A stretch of 64,000 nt of DNA from positions 245,244-309,243 of the forward strand of contig CAJPUO010000001.1 in assembly GCA_905373795.1 (NCBI GenBank), read 5' to 3'. This DNA is from Candidatus Saccharimonadota bacterium (GTDB taxonomy: Bacteria; Patescibacteriota; Saccharimonadia; Saccharimonadales; Saccharimonadaceae). Of the stretch, positions 51,380 through 60,817 are shown one piece after another; position 1 is the stretch's first letter, and every line of letters begins with the position of its first letter. The notes below the pieces were generated by a model that did not search any database, was not told where the DNA came from, and saw only the letters and a list, made by a program, of their open reading frames with translations. A program made the position numbers and the translations under genes.

Positions 51380-52443
51380 ATAATATTCGCAATTTTTGCA
51401 TCATCGCTCATATTGATCACGGCAAATCGACGCTGGCTGACCGGATGATGGAGATGACGGGGACGGTGGAGAAGCGCGAGATGAAGTCGCAGCTGCTGGA
51501 TAGCATGGATTTGGAGCGTGAAAAGGGGATTACGATTAAGTTGGCGCCGGTGCGGATGAAATATGAATATCAGGAGGTGGAAGCGAGTGGCGCATCACTG
51601 CTCCCATCGTCGAAGACTCTTGCAGAGTCTTCACGTCGGTCGCTAGACGCGGGTCCTGTCAGTCGATCCGCCCCTTCTTCTGAAAAATCAGAGATTTCTT
51701 CAGAAGCGGGCGCTACCCCATCGACTGCCACCCGCTTAGCGCAGCCTAATTCTCGGGCTTGTGCAGATGTTGGCGTGAATGGTCTGGCTCAGCCAACTAT
51801 CTACGATCTCAATCTCATCGACACGCCTGGTCACGTCGATTTTAGCTACGAAGTTAGCCGCTCGTTGCAGGCCTGCGAGGGCGCGGTGCTGGTGGTCGAC
51901 GCTAGTCAGGGCATTCAGGCGCAGACGCTGGCGAATGTGTACTTGGCGATGGAACAGGATCTCACGATTATCCCGGTGCTCAACAAGGTTGATTTGCCAG
52001 CTGCCGATGTGCCGCGCGTGTCCAAGCAAGTGATCAATTTGCTGGGATGTGATGAAAGCGAGATTATTCATATTTCTGCTAAAACCGGGCAGAATGTTGA
52101 CCAAGTTTTGGCGGCGATTGTTGAGCGAATTCCAGCACCAATTGGACAGCCGCACGACCCAACGCGGGCACTGATTTTTGATAGTTATTATGATGATTAT
52201 CGCGGGGTGATTTTGTATGTCAGGGTGGTTGATGGCCAGATCAAAAAGAGCGAAGCGATTCACATGATGGCGACTGGCGCCAATGGGCTGGCGCTGGAAG
52301 TTGGTCATCTCAGTCCCGGCATGATCCCCGACCCGTCGCTGGACACCGGCGAAATCGGTTACATCGTCACCAACTTGAAGACTACGCGTGAAGCGCGGGT
52401 GGGCGATACGGTGACATTGAAAAAATATTTTGCGAAAGATTAA
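51376..52443 (+). CDS. lepA: Elongation factor 4 (LepA), N-terminal part only: domains I-II
   Basis: 355 codons. G-domain motifs are intact: AHIDHGKST (11-19), switch-II DTPGH (149-153), NKVD and SAKTGQN; domain II follows. The frame ends at KKYFAKD, exactly where domain III (LPGYKEVKP) should begin. That part is found 8.4 kb downstream at 60818. Residues about 70-140 are an extra, Ser/Ala-rich, palindrome-encoded insertion absent from typical LepA. Whether the two halves assemble into an active factor is unknown; both frames are clean, which argues for function. Confidence 0.88.
   Translation: MNNIRNFCIIAHIDHGKSTLADRMMEMTGTVEKREMKSQLLDSMDLEREKGITIKLAPVRMKYEYQEVEASGASLLPSSKTLAESSRRSLDAGPVSRSAPSSEKSEISSEAGATPSTATRLAQPNSRACADVGVNGLAQPTIYDLNLIDTPGHVDFSYEVSRSLQACEGAVLVVDASQGIQAQTLANVYLAMEQDLTIIPVLNKVDLPAADVPRVSKQVINLLGCDESEIIHISAKTGQNVDQVLAAIVERIPAPIGQPHDPTRALIFDSYYDDYRGVILYVRVVDGQIKKSEAIHMMATGANGLALEVGHLSPGMIPDPSLDTGEIGYIVTNLKTTREARVGDTVTLKKYFAKD
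51583..51792 (+). other. Palindrome-rich in-frame insertion in lepA
   Basis: About 70 extra codons between the beta strand after switch I and IYDLNLIDTPGH. It contains two strong inverted repeats. One is GAAGACTCT/AGAGTCTTC (51612-51632, 3-nt loop). The other is CTTCTGAA-AAATC/GATTT-TTCAGAAG (51677-51706). Composition is Ser/Ala/Arg-rich and low in complexity. Resembles the idea of palindromic elements inserted in frame in Rickettsia genes; no sequence relation is claimed. Confidence 0.65.
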
Positions 52444-52532
52444 TAATTACAAGGAGTGCAGTTAGGCGATGACGTTATCTATAACCCAGACAGCGTAACT
52501 TGCTAAGATGCTGCAATTAAAGGGGGCTTTGT

Positions 52533-53372
52533 ATGCGCACAAGTAGTATTGAACTACCATCAGCAGACGAGATTCGTGCGATAATAAGCGAAGAATCATC
52601 TCGACTAGCGGTTCACCGTGACTATCTTTCTACGCGGCCATGGTTATTTATGGAGCTTAGCCGTGTAGCGGCGCAAGCGGGTATAGATGAGGCTGTTTTT
52701 GAGAAATATCAAGCATGGGATTTTGATAAAGTCGTCGGTGCGCTACACGTTTTTGTGTCGGAATATTCGGCTTATTTAGCTCAACATGTCGACAATATTA
52801 AGGCAGAGCAACTCTATGAGCCGCTTAAAACAGGAAATTCTCCCAAGCAATCTGACATCATCTTCGTGTTTGGTTCGGCAAAGAATATGCGGATTGCAAA
52901 GGCGGTAGAACTGTATCATTCTGGCGTCGCTTCCAAAATAATGGCAACTGGTGCGGCGCCGCATTGGGCGGCTTCTCAGGGTGAAAATAATATAACCGAA
53001 GCGCAGCGTATGGCAGATTATGCTATAACGCACGGTGTTCCGGCGGACGATATTATCATTGAAGATCAGGCAATATCAATCCCAGATAATGTGAAGCGTA
53101 GCATTGACCTTTGGGAGGCGATGCAGTGGCATCCGCAGCGTATCACGTTGGTGACTAGTGAATTTAATGTTCGCCGCGCTGAGATGAATATATACGAATT
53201 TACGCCGTGGCCAGTGGAAATTTTTACCGCAAGCCCTGAACCTAGCTCAATGATGAAGGCAGATACATGGATAGAGACCGAGAGTGGCCGTCGGCTCATT
53301 CTTAACGAATATGCTAAACTTGTTATAGAAAGCGCTATTGATCATCTGCTGGCAGCTAAAGGAAAAATATAA
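52533..53372 (+). CDS. YdcF/DUF218-family protein
   Basis: 279 residues. C-terminal DUF218 domain with IIFVFGSAKNMRIAKAVELY, ASKIMATGAAP, GVPADDIIIEDQAISIPDNV and ITLVTSEFNVRRAEM. YdcF-like proteins bind SAM or act around cell-wall precursors; no transmembrane helix is seen, so this is a cytoplasmic form. AAAGGGGG site before the ATG. First gene of the island. Confidence 0.78.
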   Translation: MRTSSIELPSADEIRAIISEESSRLAVHRDYLSTRPWLFMELSRVAAQAGIDEAVFEKYQAWDFDKVVGALHVFVSEYSAYLAQHVDNIKAEQLYEPLKTGNSPKQSDIIFVFGSAKNMRIAKAVELYHSGVASKIMATGAAPHWAASQGENNITEAQRMADYAITHGVPADDIIIEDQAISIPDNVKRSIDLWEAMQWHPQRITLVTSEFNVRRAEMNIYEFTPWPVEIFTASPEPSSMMKADTWIETESGRRLILNEYAKLVIESAIDHLLAAKGKI

Positions 53373-53472
53373 GCGTGGCAGTGGAAGTGACGTATGCTAG
53401 CATTGAAAGGAACAGATGGAATAAAATGAGTGAAATGCACGAAATAGGCATTGACATCTGGCTCCAACAGTT

Positions 53473-53943
53473 ATGAGTAATTTCAAAAACTTTACAGAGA
53501 AAATTAGATGCCGCGTAATTCCGATAACACGCGACCGCCGCGTGTGGCTGGATGAAAAAGTTGTCGATGATGATTCGTATAGTGCTTTTATAAATGGACG
53601 ATCATACGAACTCGGTGAGGAATATGATGACTTTTTGTGTGTTACGGTTGACAGTTTTGCCGAGCTAGCAGACGCTATTCTCCGCGAGTTGTATGCACGC
53701 GGATTTTCATCGTCAGGCTATAAACTAATCAACGAAAATCATGTTCATTTAGATTATAGCTTTATGAGCGATGGTACACCTTGGATTGCTTGGCATAATG
53801 TCGATGCGATAGTTAAGGGCGATATCACTGACGAGAAGGATTATCGTCGCGACAAAACTAAACGCGGTCGGTGGATGGGTTACGCTGAATTAGTTCAGGC
53901 TATTGGCAAGAATCAAGCCCATAAGATTTTTGAACAGTTGTAG
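53473..53943 (+). CDS. Protein of unknown function (156 aa)
   Basis: No recognised family; soluble, acidic and Tyr/Trp-rich, with a C-terminus GRWMGYAELVQAIGKNQAHK that could contact RNA or DNA. Its upstream spacer has a broken reading frame with AAAGGAA and ATG (53427) and a TTGACA, suggesting local rearrangement. Confidence 0.6.
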   Translation: MSNFKNFTEKIRCRVIPITRDRRVWLDEKVVDDDSYSAFINGRSYELGEEYDDFLCVTVDSFAELADAILRELYARGFSSSGYKLINENHVHLDYSFMSDGTPWIAWHNVDAIVKGDITDEKDYRRDKTKRGRWMGYAELVQAIGKNQAHKIFEQL

Positions 53944-54013
53944 AATAAGTTGCAATACTCCCTTCAAGATGTAATCAATAAAATAAAAGCGTAAGAAACG
54001 TGGCAATTTATTA

Positions 54014-54042
54014 TTGACATTATATTAACAAAATAGTATAAT
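54014..54042 (+). promoter_or_regulatory. Consensus promoter of the HTH-repeat gene
   Basis: TTGACA, 17-nt spacer, TATAAT: a perfect match to the sigma-70 consensus. The ATG at 54051 lies 8 nt after the -10, so the mRNA has almost no leader. Confidence 0.8.
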
Positions 54043-54050
54043 TGCGACCT

Positions 54051-55775
54051 ATGGATACATATCATGATGGTGGCAGTAATAGCGAATTAGGCGCTCAGAA
54101 AGAAACTTTTAAGAATCGATTGTCTAAAGCGATCGACAATCCATTAACGCTGGAAAATACGGATACGTATGTCGATGACGCGCTGGACGCGGTTATTAAT
54201 CTGGTTGGCGATGTAGTTGTCGAATACGACGCCCAGCCGGGTGCTGAGTGGCAGCAGCTTGAATCTGGCGCAGAAAAAGAACACGAGGATGCGGCGCTTG
54301 CGTATTTTGAATTGGAGGGCGTAGAAGACATCCTTAATAACTTGGATGACAAAGCTGAGGAATTTGCGGCAATTGATCGGGTGATTGCGCAGGTTAACGA
54401 ATCTAGCGAGGTGTTCGTGCCGCCAGACAGTACGCCCGTTCCGCAAGCTACAGGCAGCGGTACTGGAATGGAGAAAAAAGGCAAGCAGCCGAAATTAAAA
54501 AACCTGCTGGTTATGTTAAAGAGTGAGTTTGACATAGATCCTGACGACTCTGAGGCGGTGTCTATTGTTTGGGGAAGCGTTGATCCGAACATGATGCGCG
54601 AGGAACCGTACTGTCAAGTTACCGTACCTGAACTTGATAAGGTTATTCTGGTTTGCGACGAATACGGGAACGTTACATTTGTGTTTAATGGCGAATGGGT
54701 GCGCGAGCAAGTTAATTCTAACCGTTCGTCGGAGAATGAACCGGAACGCCCGCTGACGGATTATACGAAAGAGGAGCTGGGTAAGCTAATAAAGGACAAT
54801 CCAGAACAAGGTGCGCGAATTCTAAACAAGAAGAATTTTACAGCCAATTTGGTAAATGCGCTAAAAGGTGGATTCAGCCAACAGAAATTGGATAAGCCTG
54901 TTGATACAAGATATTTAAGAAGCTCAAGAAGCTCAAAAGATTTGCCTCCAGTTCCGGATGGGTATGTTACCGTTAAAGATATGGCAAAAGAATTAGGCTT
55001 AGAAGATGGAACGATGATTTCAAGACTTGCCAGAGAATTGGCTAAGAAAGGAAAAATAACAATGGGCGTATATCGTGGTGAAAAAAACCGCCGAATATTT
55101 GCTTTTACTACAGAAGATGCCCAAATTATTGTGGACGAGAAAAGAAGGCGAACAAGATCAATTCCAGAAGGTTTTGTTGGGGTTCGAGATATTATGAATG
55201 AGACAGGTGCGCCAAAGCATATTGTAAGAAGTACGGCCGAGAAGCTTGGATTGTTGAGTGAAGCTGGACTACCTATTATTTTTTCTCGGTCGGAAGCTAA
55301 AGAGATTTGCGCTGCTATAGAGAACCGTCAGCTTATTCCAGAGGGTTATGTTCCTGTCACTAAGTTCGTAAGAGAAGATCAACAGCATAGAGGTAGACAA
55401 GACGTATCTTACGAGGATGTTTGGCGTGCTATTGAGCAACTTGAATTAACCCCAGTTAAGGCAGGAAAAATATTCTATCTTTCCGAAGATGAAGCCGGGC
55501 AGGTTGCAGCTAAGGTTGAACAATTAGTAAGCGAGCGACTGGCAGTCAAGCGGCACGAGAAGATAAGCCTAAAAAGACTTAGCGACGTGAGTGGAGAGGA
55601 CTATGGTACCGTTCGTAGGGCCGCAGAAAAACTTGGAATAATAGAGGAAGGCGGAAGTAGTAGAGGAAGATATCTTTCGGTAGCGGAGCAAGGAGAGATG
55701 ATTAAATACCTCGAAGAGAGACGAGCGCGACGAGCTAGAGCCAAAGGACATCTTGGCGGAACTGCCTTAAAATAG
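54051..55775 (+). CDS. Large protein with tandem helix-turn-helix-like repeats
   Basis: 574 residues. N-terminal half: acidic helical region, then a small alpha/beta part (about 145-220). C-terminal half (about 300-570): four degenerate repeats of 65-75 residues following the scheme P(E/D)G(Y/F)V.V.D...E.G......R.A.KLG....G....(F/Y)....EA..I, each like a winged or MerR/excisionase-type HTH. The end is strongly basic (ERRARRARAKG). A multi-site DNA-binding protein is inferred. Expressed from a consensus promoter and followed by the 849-residue unknown. Confidence 0.65.
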   Translation: MDTYHDGGSNSELGAQKETFKNRLSKAIDNPLTLENTDTYVDDALDAVINLVGDVVVEYDAQPGAEWQQLESGAEKEHEDAALAYFELEGVEDILNNLDDKAEEFAAIDRVIAQVNESSEVFVPPDSTPVPQATGSGTGMEKKGKQPKLKNLLVMLKSEFDIDPDDSEAVSIVWGSVDPNMMREEPYCQVTVPELDKVILVCDEYGNVTFVFNGEWVREQVNSNRSSENEPERPLTDYTKEELGKLIKDNPEQGARILNKKNFTANLVNALKGGFSQQKLDKPVDTRYLRSSRSSKDLPPVPDGYVTVKDMAKELGLEDGTMISRLARELAKKGKITMGVYRGEKNRRIFAFTTEDAQIIVDEKRRRTRSIPEGFVGVRDIMNETGAPKHIVRSTAEKLGLLSEAGLPIIFSRSEAKEICAAIENRQLIPEGYVPVTKFVREDQQHRGRQDVSYEDVWRAIEQLELTPVKAGKIFYLSEDEAGQVAAKVEQLVSERLAVKRHEKISLKRLSDVSGEDYGTVRRAAEKLGIIEEGGSSRGRYLSVAEQGEMIKYLEERRARRARAKGHLGGTALK

Positions 55776-55854
55776 GTTGGCTGCCGCTGGCGGCGGTAAT
55801 CGCCGGGCTAACATTGACAAGTAGACGAAAGAATATTATCATTAATAACTAATT

Positions 55855-58404
55855 ATGGTTGATAACTATCCGAATTCACCGTTTCACCGTCACGCTAAAG
55901 CAGAGCTGCTGCATAATGATGGCGTTTACGGCGGCGATTCACTTGCTGATTCGGCGAACGGCACTGCCCTTGATCCAGATTTAGAAGGTATACTCCGCAG
56001 GGATAGGTTCCTAGCTTTTATTGATAGTAAAGATATAAGTCAAGTTGTAGAAAGACTGCGAGAAGAGAAACCTGGCGAGTTTGACATAGCCGAACAAATG
56101 ACTGAAGCTATCCGAGTGTCTTTGGATGATTACGAAGATCCGGAGGAAAGTTGGAGGTCGCAAGAACGAAGCGAGAGAATATTTGGGGTTTTTGATACTA
56201 TGGCGAACCTGGCTACTCCTGAGGAGATGGAGCGGTTTCTGAGGAATTGCATGCTTAAAAGGCTGAGAAATGAGTGGAGCGGTAGCCTGAACGCACTCCC
56301 AAAAAGGTATAATTATTTGGGCTACTCGAACAGTTCAGAAGAAAAGCCGGGCGGTCCAAAGAAGCTTAAATTATTGACCCAGTACGTCCTGGGTCAGGTA
56401 GCTGAAGAGGGGGAAGAAGCGTCTTTGGATCCGCACCGGGAAGAAACTACGAAGAAGCCTGAAAGCGATCATGCGCCTTTTATCCCTTCGCAAATACCGC
56501 AAATACGAACAGATTCTTTTATCGGTATCGCTATACCTCAAAAACCAGCTAAATCGTCTTCTTTGGATGTTGTAGAGATTGATGGGATTACGGATGTATG
56601 TTATTCGAATGCTATGGGAATAGCAGCGGCTAAAGAAAGAATCGCCAATAATCCGCCTGATTTGGAGAGTTTGTCTCAGCTAGCTGGTTCATCGCCTGGC
56701 TGGTATAGGAGATTTGGGCTTCCTGATAATAATTATTCTCAACGGGAAGAGTTAGTTAGAGGCTTTCAAGATTTGCAGGTCGGGCGTTTGGAGCGGATGA
56801 AGAAAGCACTGATAGTCGGCAAATATCCTGATTGGTTTTCTTCTTATGTTATAAGCGCCTATACAGAGTTGGGCGAGTTTGATTCGCAGACTGAGAAGTT
56901 TAATGCGCGCGAGTCTGGAAGTGCAACACTGCTGCCAGAAGTTAATACCGAGGCGCTCTATGAGGTGTATAAGGAGACGGCGAGATATTACAAATCTGGC
57001 AAATTAGAATCTGCTGATTTTAGCGAATTATATGGTAAAGAAGTTGCAGCTGCGACGAGCCTAGGATTAGAACAGCGCCGGGAAGCTCAGCTGGGAGAAT
57101 GGCATGAAATACGTGTTCGACGTAAAAAAGAAACATTTGATCCCAATGATGACTCGTTTGAACAGCTGCATGGTTTGCTTGCCGGACAATGTACTGATTG
57201 GTTCCCTGGCGACGTTGAATCGATAAAGCGTTATTTATACGACAATAGCTTTTATGCTGTCAGTGTACTGACGACTGGAAAAAATAATATTCCTCGCATT
57301 ATGATGTGTACGGATGAGCGGGGTGGTATACAGATGATTCTGGGTATTGGCGAAAACGACCAAGTTGAGCCAGCTATGATGGGCGTTCTGCGCGAAGAAA
57401 TAGGCAAATTGATGCGGGGTCAAGATAAGCTGGACACTATGGATGTAATCGACAGTATTGATAAAATTTTTGCTAAACAGCAGAAAGACGAAGAGTTGTC
57501 TATTGAAGAAATAAGAAGGTTGTGGTTTGGGTTTAATCCTAATGGCGGCGAAAGTTATTTTTGGAGAAATGGCGGTGCGGCCAAGCTTCGGGCTATCAGG
57601 AGCAAGCGTGATTTTGTGGAAGATGTGAAAACTGTTGTTGAGTGCAGCGGTTTTTCCGCCGAACACTTGGCCGAATTGGTATTGAATCATTACGTTGACC
57701 AAGCAGAGAAGCTTAAAGGATTTTTCTATGATAGGGGTATATTCTTTACGGATGATGAGCGCTACCAAAAGCGCTATGGTAAAGATCCGCTGGATCATTA
57801 CCGTAACCGTTGTGGGTATGGCGTTGACAGTAGTTGTACGGATATTGTTAACCGGTTGATAGAGGATGGGCAGCAAGCTGATCTTTTCCAGCGGCCCGGG
57901 CTTTTTACAGAAGGTTTGATAAAAGAGATGGGCGGCAAGTTTGACCCGTGTAGGGGCGTTCGTGTTATCGATGGCTCTTTAGATGCAGAGGAGTTGCATT
58001 GGACTGCTGATATTGATTTTACCGAGCTAGCAAAAGAGGCTGAGGAGAAAAAGCGCCTGCCGGGTTTCATCGAATTTATAGCCCGAGTGAAGCCTCCTCT
58101 GGGTAGTTTTGATATAAATAAATTTGCTGACGACTTGTTGGGTGTAGAGGACTTTAAAGTTATAAGTCAGTTGGCTGACTGGATAGATGAACTAGAAGAT
58201 GTAGGCTTAAAAAGCGATTTCCGCGGGCTGGCAGCGTGGCGATTGTGCGAACTGTGCGAAACGGTCAATAGTCGTAAAGATAGGCTGTTAGCAAGTATGC
58301 TATCAGGCTGGCTTGACGATGATTTTTGGGCTGATATGCCAGGCAACTTGGCTGAATATGTCAGGGCTATGAGAGCGGGGGTTATTCCGCGCGAGTATAT
58401 GTGA
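55855..58404 (+). CDS. Large protein of unknown function (849 aa)
   Basis: No transmembrane helix, signal peptide or known catalytic motif identified. Acidic, mostly helical; a region at about 690-715 is Cys-containing (YRNRCGYGVDSSCTDIVNRL). It follows the HTH-repeat gene by 79 bp in the same direction and has similar composition, so the pair probably functions together. Possible roles in mobile-DNA maintenance or defence are speculation. Confidence 0.6.
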   Translation: MVDNYPNSPFHRHAKAELLHNDGVYGGDSLADSANGTALDPDLEGILRRDRFLAFIDSKDISQVVERLREEKPGEFDIAEQMTEAIRVSLDDYEDPEESWRSQERSERIFGVFDTMANLATPEEMERFLRNCMLKRLRNEWSGSLNALPKRYNYLGYSNSSEEKPGGPKKLKLLTQYVLGQVAEEGEEASLDPHREETTKKPESDHAPFIPSQIPQIRTDSFIGIAIPQKPAKSSSLDVVEIDGITDVCYSNAMGIAAAKERIANNPPDLESLSQLAGSSPGWYRRFGLPDNNYSQREELVRGFQDLQVGRLERMKKALIVGKYPDWFSSYVISAYTELGEFDSQTEKFNARESGSATLLPEVNTEALYEVYKETARYYKSGKLESADFSELYGKEVAAATSLGLEQRREAQLGEWHEIRVRRKKETFDPNDDSFEQLHGLLAGQCTDWFPGDVESIKRYLYDNSFYAVSVLTTGKNNIPRIMMCTDERGGIQMILGIGENDQVEPAMMGVLREEIGKLMRGQDKLDTMDVIDSIDKIFAKQQKDEELSIEEIRRLWFGFNPNGGESYFWRNGGAAKLRAIRSKRDFVEDVKTVVECSGFSAEHLAELVLNHYVDQAEKLKGFFYDRGIFFTDDERYQKRYGKDPLDHYRNRCGYGVDSSCTDIVNRLIEDGQQADLFQRPGLFTEGLIKEMGGKFDPCRGVRVIDGSLDAEELHWTADIDFTELAKEAEEKKRLPGFIEFIARVKPPLGSFDINKFADDLLGVEDFKVISQLADWIDELEDVGLKSDFRGLAAWRLCELCETVNSRKDRLLASMLSGWLDDDFWADMPGNLAEYVRAMRAGVIPREYM

Positions 58405-58460
58405 GCGTAGAGCGCAGGTATTTTCTGTTTCCATGGTTAAAAATCTGATAAAATAACCCT

Positions 58461-58784
58461 ATGATTCGGATAAGGAAAGCTGAGGGAGAATCGCTTGAAT
58501 TTAAGAGCTGTCGCGGTAAGCGCGGCGCAAAGCTGCCAGAAAATTTATGGCAGATTATAATTGTGTTTGCTAATACTCGCGGCGGTAGTGTTTTGTTAGG
58601 CGTGAGCGATAGCGGCGAGATTAAAAACCTGACTACAAGAAAGCTCGACGTGAACTGGCGCAGTCGGTGGAATTTGGTGTTATGGAGAAGGTTGGCGAGA
58701 ACAGGAATGGCCGCTATGTTATTAAAAAATAAGTTTATTGGAAGTTTATCGGACAGTATCCAGGCAAAAAGGGTGGCAGCATGA
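58461..58784 (+). pseudogene. Remnant of an AlbA_2/Schlafen-like protein
   Basis: N-terminal part matches the AlbA_2 domain: ESLEFKSCRGKRGAKLPENL, then FANTRGGSVLLGVSDSGEIK. It then runs out of frame. In another frame the downstream bases read FGVMEKVGENRNGRYVIKK and stop, which looks like the C-terminal winged helix of the same family, so an internal deletion with frameshift is likely. Its TGA overlaps the ATG of the lepA fragment. TAAAAT lies 6 nt before the start. Confidence 0.6.
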
Positions 58785-58900
58785 CGGAGAAAATTACCGT
58801 CCAACCTCTACCCGGCTACAAAGAAGTCAAGCCCTTCGTCTATGCGGGCTTTTTTCCGGTGTCTAACGAATATTACAATGATCTGAAGGACAGCAACTGA
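58781..58900 (+). pseudogene. lepA: Second, truncated copy of the LepA domain III start
   Basis: 39 codons beginning MTEKITVQPLPGYKEVKPFV and ending after NDLKDSN. The same sequence starts the intact C-terminal part at 60818. Over 29 aligned codons the nucleotide differences are almost all synonymous (12 synonymous, 2 replacement by my reading). The original was therefore a functional lepA, probably from a related strain, before truncation. Similarity continues a little beyond the stop (AAGCTTAGTCTTGGCGAT). Confidence 0.85.
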
Positions 58901-58994
58901 AAGCTTAGTCTTGGCGATATTGATTGACCTCGCTCCTATAGGGCGAGTATACTTGGTTATAAGAAGTAGCTAACGAGATGGGAAGGCTCGTATA

Positions 58995-59999
58995 TTGGGT
59001 AGAATTATGGTAAGAATGTCTCGCAGTAACAACATATCATCAGCTAACTTTGAATTTTTGGTTGCGCAAGCTGTCAAGGCGCCATCAGGCCATAATACCC
59101 AGCCGTGGAAATTTCGTCAGAACGAGTCGGCGGTAGAAATTTACCCTGATTTTGATAGAAGGTTGCCAGTGGTCGATCCTGACGACAGGGAGTTGTTTGT
59201 GAGTTTGGGCTGTGCAACAGAGAATCTTTGCTTGGCGGCGCAAACTAAGGGCTATAAATCTGCCGTTTCGGTTGGTGATACAGGCGTTGTTACGGTTTCG
59301 CTCATGGAAAAGGCGGATATTAAGCCAAATCCATTGTTCAATCAGATAGACGCGCGGCAGACTAATCGCAGTGTTTATAGCGGTGAGGAAATTGCCTTAG
59401 ATGTACTAAAGAAATTACAATCTATCCGCAGTGAAAAGGGCATCTCGGTTCATTATTACGCGCGTCAAACCAAACAGTTTAATGATATTGAACAATACGT
59501 TCTTCAGGGGAATACGAATCAAATGCAGAATGAGGCGTTTAAGGCTGAATTGAAAAGCTGGATGCGATTTAATAAGAAGCATCAAGATCAAACACTTGAT
59601 GGGCTGAGTTACGCCGTGTTTGGTGCGCCTAATGTGCCGCGCTGGATGGCTGAGCCAATCATGGCGATGGCTATCAATGCTAAGACGCAGAATAAGGCTG
59701 ATCGCGAAAAGATAGCATCGGCTTCTCATCTGGTTCTCTTTATGACAAGAGAAAATAGTCGGCGCGAATGGGTGAACTTGGGTCGGACGCTGCAGCGTTT
59801 CTTGCTGACTGCTACGGAGCTTGGGATCGCTCATGCCTATCTAAATCAGCCGAACGAGCAGCCAGAAATTGCCGCAGAAATGGCAAGGACGCTGGGTCTG
59901 GACGGAGAATATCCAACCATTTTGCTACGCATCGGCTATGGCGAGCGGCAGGCTTATTCCAAGCGGCGGTCTGTTGGGGACGTTATTGCGGCGGATTGA
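58995..59999 (+). CDS. Nitroreductase-like (Acg-type) flavoprotein
   Basis: 334 residues from a TTG with GGAAGG upstream; ATGs at 59007 and 59016 are alternatives. AVKAPSGHNTQPWKFR near the N-terminus is the FMN-binding signature of the nitroreductase/Acg group, and RIGYGE near the end is typical too. Oxidation-reduction of unknown substrates using FMN. TTGACC-18-TATACT lies about 40 bp upstream. Part of the island. Confidence 0.78.
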   Translation: MGRIMVRMSRSNNISSANFEFLVAQAVKAPSGHNTQPWKFRQNESAVEIYPDFDRRLPVVDPDDRELFVSLGCATENLCLAAQTKGYKSAVSVGDTGVVTVSLMEKADIKPNPLFNQIDARQTNRSVYSGEEIALDVLKKLQSIRSEKGISVHYYARQTKQFNDIEQYVLQGNTNQMQNEAFKAELKSWMRFNKKHQDQTLDGLSYAVFGAPNVPRWMAEPIMAMAINAKTQNKADREKIASASHLVLFMTRENSRREWVNLGRTLQRFLLTATELGIAHAYLNQPNEQPEIAAEMARTLGLDGEYPTILLRIGYGERQAYSKRRSVGDVIAAD

Positions 60000-60060
60000 G
60001 TATTTTAATTTGTATATTGTATGCGATATGCAAACTAGTACCAAGAAAGGAGCGACACTA

Positions 60061-60747
60061 ATGATTGATGTTTGGTTTGATTGTCGTCAAGACGCTAATG
60101 GTAAAGATCCAGATCAGCACAGCCTGACGTTAAAACGCTATCACGCTAAGTTGTGGACTAAACCACTGCCTGATGGTCGTCAACTGACTATGTTGGACGA
60201 AGGGCCATACTTGATAGCCAGTGATGGTCGGTGTCAGATTCCTGTTTCGAGCGATAATATGGCAGCTACTTTTGAAGCCTGGAAACGTAATAAGTTGATT
60301 GTTGAGCAGACACCACGAGATGTTTTGACGGCAATAGATAATGTTGATTGGCGCATTGGCTCGGAGATTATTTTCCCCAGCGAACTACGCGGCGGAACGC
60401 AGACCATCAATCGTGCGAGAGGTTGGCACCGCAAAATTGGTGATCGGTTTGACCTGACTTTAGAATGTATTGCCCGCTGGTATCAAGGTAAAGACAGCCC
60501 GCTCGCTAATGCTTTTGATCGTTATCGTGACTTTTTTGAGTGGTTTGGTGATTTTCAGGGCTATGTCGATTTTTTCTTGTTGCAAGATTTTGTTGATGAT
60601 AAATACCAAGTTAACATACTGACAGATTTTGATGATTTTCAATCGTCACCGCTACCTCAGACTGTTGAGCAGTATACGGCATATTTGCAAGGCCTGACTG
60701 AGGTGCTAACTCTGCGAGCTGAGCGTATTGAGCGGTATATCAATTAG
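60061..60747 (+). CDS. Protein of unknown function (228 aa)
   Basis: The ATG at 60061 has a strong AAAGGAG site. Soluble; contains HSLTLKRYHAKLWTKPLPDG, IIFPSELRGGTQTINRARGW and DRFDLTLECIARWY, a pattern seen in small uncharacterised cytoplasmic proteins. No function can be assigned. Last gene before lepA resumes. Confidence 0.6.
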   Translation: MIDVWFDCRQDANGKDPDQHSLTLKRYHAKLWTKPLPDGRQLTMLDEGPYLIASDGRCQIPVSSDNMAATFEAWKRNKLIVEQTPRDVLTAIDNVDWRIGSEIIFPSELRGGTQTINRARGWHRKIGDRFDLTLECIARWYQGKDSPLANAFDRYRDFFEWFGDFQGYVDFFLLQDFVDDKYQVNILTDFDDFQSSPLPQTVEQYTAYLQGLTEVLTLRAERIERYIN

Positions 60748-60817
60748 CGTGGTTTTTGTAAAATACATTGCTTAATCGACGTCTTCGGACAAAAATGTTA
60801 TAATGCACTTTACTAAT

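Larger units (their letters stand above)
52444..60817. other. 8.4-kb accessory island splitting lepA
   Basis: All DNA between the lepA halves. It holds mostly genes of unknown function plus remnants (AlbA/Schlafen-like, a second lepA domain III start). No integrase, transposase or terminal repeat is seen, so entry by homologous recombination between strains is more likely than by a known mobile element (inference). Confidence 0.7.

Noticed and set aside
51736..52308. 190-codon minus-strand frame inside lepA
   Set aside because: Antisense to conserved GTPase sequence; no promoter or ribosome-binding site.
52444..60817. Island treated as a transposon or integrative conjugative element
   Set aside because: No recombinase, relaxase, terminal inverted repeat or target-site duplication could be found.
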